Shown: positions 5,020 to 6,268 of the stretch, one piece after another
Position numbering within the stretch: position 1 is the stretch's first letter
Layout: every line of letters begins with the position of its first letter
Assembly: GCA_022566975.1 (NCBI GenBank)
Contig: JADFHV010000131.1
Span: forward strand, 1-6,268
Length of the DNA: 6,268 nt
Source: Chloroflexota bacterium
GTDB taxonomy: Bacteria > Chloroflexota > Dehalococcoidia > SAR202 > UBA11138
Direction: 5' to 3'
Notes under the pieces: generated by a model
What the model was told of the DNA's origin: nothing
The model's input: only the letters and a program-made list of their open reading frames with translations
Database searches by the model: none
Made by a program: the position numbers and the translations under genes

Positions 5020-5652
5020 TTACTCCGGCGATTCAAACCAACACCTGCCCGTGTAGCCGAGAGTCCGTCCGAAGAGGGGGTGGACCATCTCGAACTCGAC
5101 CCTGAAGCTCTCCTCGGTCTCTCCAATCTCCTTAGTCCGGCCACCACCAAACGGCGACAGCCAGGTCGGAATCCTCACGATCAGTCCGAGAAACGGCACT
5201 CTCACCACGTATCTCCGCACGTCATACACGAGACTCCCGCTCCCGTCGACCGTCATATCCGATTCCACACCCACCCCGTATCTGGTGAACTCGATGATCC
5301 TGCGGTCCCCTGACCAGACCATGCGGGACCCGAAGGTGATCGCTTCGGGAAAGCTGGCGTTCTTGACGAAGTTCCTGACCCAATGCATGACGCCTGAACC
5401 GTCGGTTCGATTGCGCACGGCGATCTCGACATCTCTGCCGCTATGCGGTACCGGAGCGCCTAAGAGCCTGTACGAGACAAGCGCCAGCGGCTTGATGGCG
5501 CCCTTAACGAAGACCACGTCCATGGTGCAGCGGATATCGATTTCGGCCTCGGCGTAGTGCTTACGGACCGCCGCGTGGAGGTTGTTAAAATCATCCCCCA
5601 ACGCCTGCGCGATAGGCGAGTTACTGGCCCGTCCAGGGTTGGGCGCTGCCAA
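5020..5652 (-). CDS. DUF4166 domain protein
   Basis: A 210-residue protein of unknown function that fits the DUF4166 family, as I recall it. It begins with the typical QALGDDFNNLHAAVRKHY segment (about residues 16-33). A central region carries a GVMHWVRNF motif. A hydrophobic VRVPFLGLIVRIPTWLSPF block follows. It ends with a FRVEFEMVHPLFGRTLGYTGR motif, with HPLFG at 191-195. DUF4166 domains often occur next to or fused with NAD(P)-binding epimerase or saccharopine-dehydrogenase-like proteins. The atypical SDR immediately downstream (21-base gap) is consistent with that. The hydrophobic stretches look like beta strands or a lipid-binding pocket rather than clear membrane spans. The start is uncertain: an in-frame TGA lies just upstream at 5656-5658, the first usable codon is TTG at 5652, and no good Shine-Dalgarno is visible. 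A second TTG at 5601 would remove most of the pre-domain residues. Confidence 0.7.
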   Translation of the reverse strand: MAAPNPGRASNSPIAQALGDDFNNLHAAVRKHYAEAEIDIRCTMDVVFVKGAIKPLALVSYRLLGAPVPHSGRDVEIAVRNRTDGSGVMHWVRNFVKNASFPEAITFGSRMVWSGDRRIIEFTRYGVGVESDMTVDGSGSLVYDVRRYVVRVPFLGLIVRIPTWLSPFGGGRTKEIGETEESFRVEFEMVHPLFGRTLGYTGRCWFESPE

Positions 5653-5681
5653 GCGTCACCCGAGTTCTCTTAGCTTGCCGA

Positions 5682-6268
5682 CTACACCACCTCGAAGGTC
5701 GAGCCTGAGCCCGTCTTGGTTACCTCGATGCGGACGGGGAAGGACTCTTTGACCTGGTCGATATGTGTAATGACGATGATCTTCTGAAAGTCGTCTTGTA
5801 TCGACTGGATGGCCTGCGTGAGGCGCTCCTGCCCGGCGGTATCCAGGGAGCCGAAGCCCTCGTCTATGAACAGTATCGGCAGCGGCGCCCCCGACCTTCG
5901 CGCCAGCAGCTTCGACAGCGCGATCCGTAGGGCGAAGTTGATGCGGAAGGCCTCCCCGCCGCTAAAGGTCTCGTAGCTACGGGTGCCCACCTCGTCGGCT
6001 ATCTTGATGTCCAGCTCCTCGGATGCAAGGCCGGTGCGACCGTCCCTTCTGCCCTCCAGGAGCTGGAGGCGCAGGTGCATGCGGTTCTCCGTGAGGCGCC
6101 CCAGCAGCTCGTTGGCGTCGGACTCCAATCCGGGAATGGCGCTCTCGATTATGAAGGCCTGGATGCCGTTCTTGCCGAAGGCCCTCGCCAGCTCGTCGTA
6201 CGTTCTCGACTCGTCCGAGAGATCGACACGCCGGCGCTCCTTCTTGGCGATATCGCGGGCCAGCTCGT
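5682..6268 (-). CDS. sbcC: SbcC/Rad50-type nuclease ATPase, C-terminal end (5' part outside window)
   Basis: The C-terminal ABC-ATPase half of an SbcC/Rad50 family protein, which with SbcD/Mre11 processes DNA ends and hairpins. The frame runs open off the right edge, giving 194 residues. The incoming end of the coiled coil (ELARDIAKKERRVDLSDESR) is followed by YDELARAFGKNGIQAFIIESAIP, a family hallmark. The ABC signature is FSGGEAF (SGGE codons 5952-5963), followed by RINFALRIALSKLLARR. Walker B is ILFIDEGFGSLD, with the catalytic Asp-Glu at 5859-5864. The D-loop is SLD and the H-loop is VITHID (His codon 5763-5765). The C-terminal strand is FPVRIEVTKT. All motifs expected in this half are intact; Walker A, the Q-loop and the zinc hook lie beyond the window. 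The stop is TAG at 5682-5684. DUF4166 follows after 29 bases on the same strand, so co-transcription is possible without a functional link. A related Rad50-like AAA protein is the alternative naming. Confidence 0.92.
   Translation of the reverse strand, partial: ELARDIAKKERRRVDLSDESRTYDELARAFGKNGIQAFIIESAIPGLESDANELLGRLTENRMHLRLQLLEGRRDGRTGLASEELDIKIADEVGTRSYETFSGGEAFRINFALRIALSKLLARRSGAPLPILFIDEGFGSLDTAGQERLTQAIQSIQDDFQKIIVITHIDQVKESFPVRIEVTKTGSGSTFEVV

Noticed and set aside
1..6268. tRNA, rRNA, CRISPR arrays or complete insertion sequences
   Set aside because: No cloverleaf-like or rRNA sequence, no regularly spaced repeats and no transposase-like reading frame was seen on either strand.

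Overview
The window is GC-rich bacterial DNA with tightly packed genes. It most resembles an uncultivated, environmental GC-rich lineage. Chloroflexota (Dehalococcoidia/SAR202-like) is my best guess, from the gene families and frequent AGG arginine codons, but no phylogenetic marker is complete enough to settle it. Both window edges cut through genes.

Left block, plus strand (1-2583): the C-terminal part of an NAD(P)/FAD-dependent oxidoreductase is followed 20 bases later by a small single-domain cupin. After a near-consensus sigma-70 promoter (1111-1138) come the two subunits of a 3-oxoacid CoA-transferase (scoA/scoB-like). Together these suggest catabolism of an organic or keto acid: oxidation, perhaps small-molecule handling by the cupin, then CoA activation. 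The substrate cannot be read from the sequence.

Middle (2650-3696, plus strand): a 346-residue protein with no obvious named family. Its first 21 mature residues align without a gap to the start of HslV, the bacterial proteasome-like peptidase: Thr directly after the initiator Met, an Arg-Arg pair, and Asp at mature position 17. It looks like a stand-alone N-terminal-nucleophile (Ntn) hydrolase-fold protein about twice the length of HslV, with an unassigned C-terminal region. Its base composition is visibly lower in GC than its neighbours, which suggests acquisition. This is the most interesting item in the window.

Right block, minus strand (6268 down to 3778): the C-terminal end of an SbcC/Rad50-type DNA-repair ATPase, a DUF4166 protein, and an NmrA/NDUFA9-like NAD(P)-binding atypical short-chain dehydrogenase follow each other with gaps of 29 and 21 bases, so they may be co-transcribed. 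Downstream lie a short dispersed-repeat-like sequence (4041-4065) and the C-terminal remnant of a classical SDR (3778-3960). The plus-strand Ntn-like gene and this minus-strand block converge around 3700-3780. The only stretch over 300 bases without an intact gene is 3697-4080. It holds the SDR remnant and the repeat; I see no RNA gene or clear terminator there.
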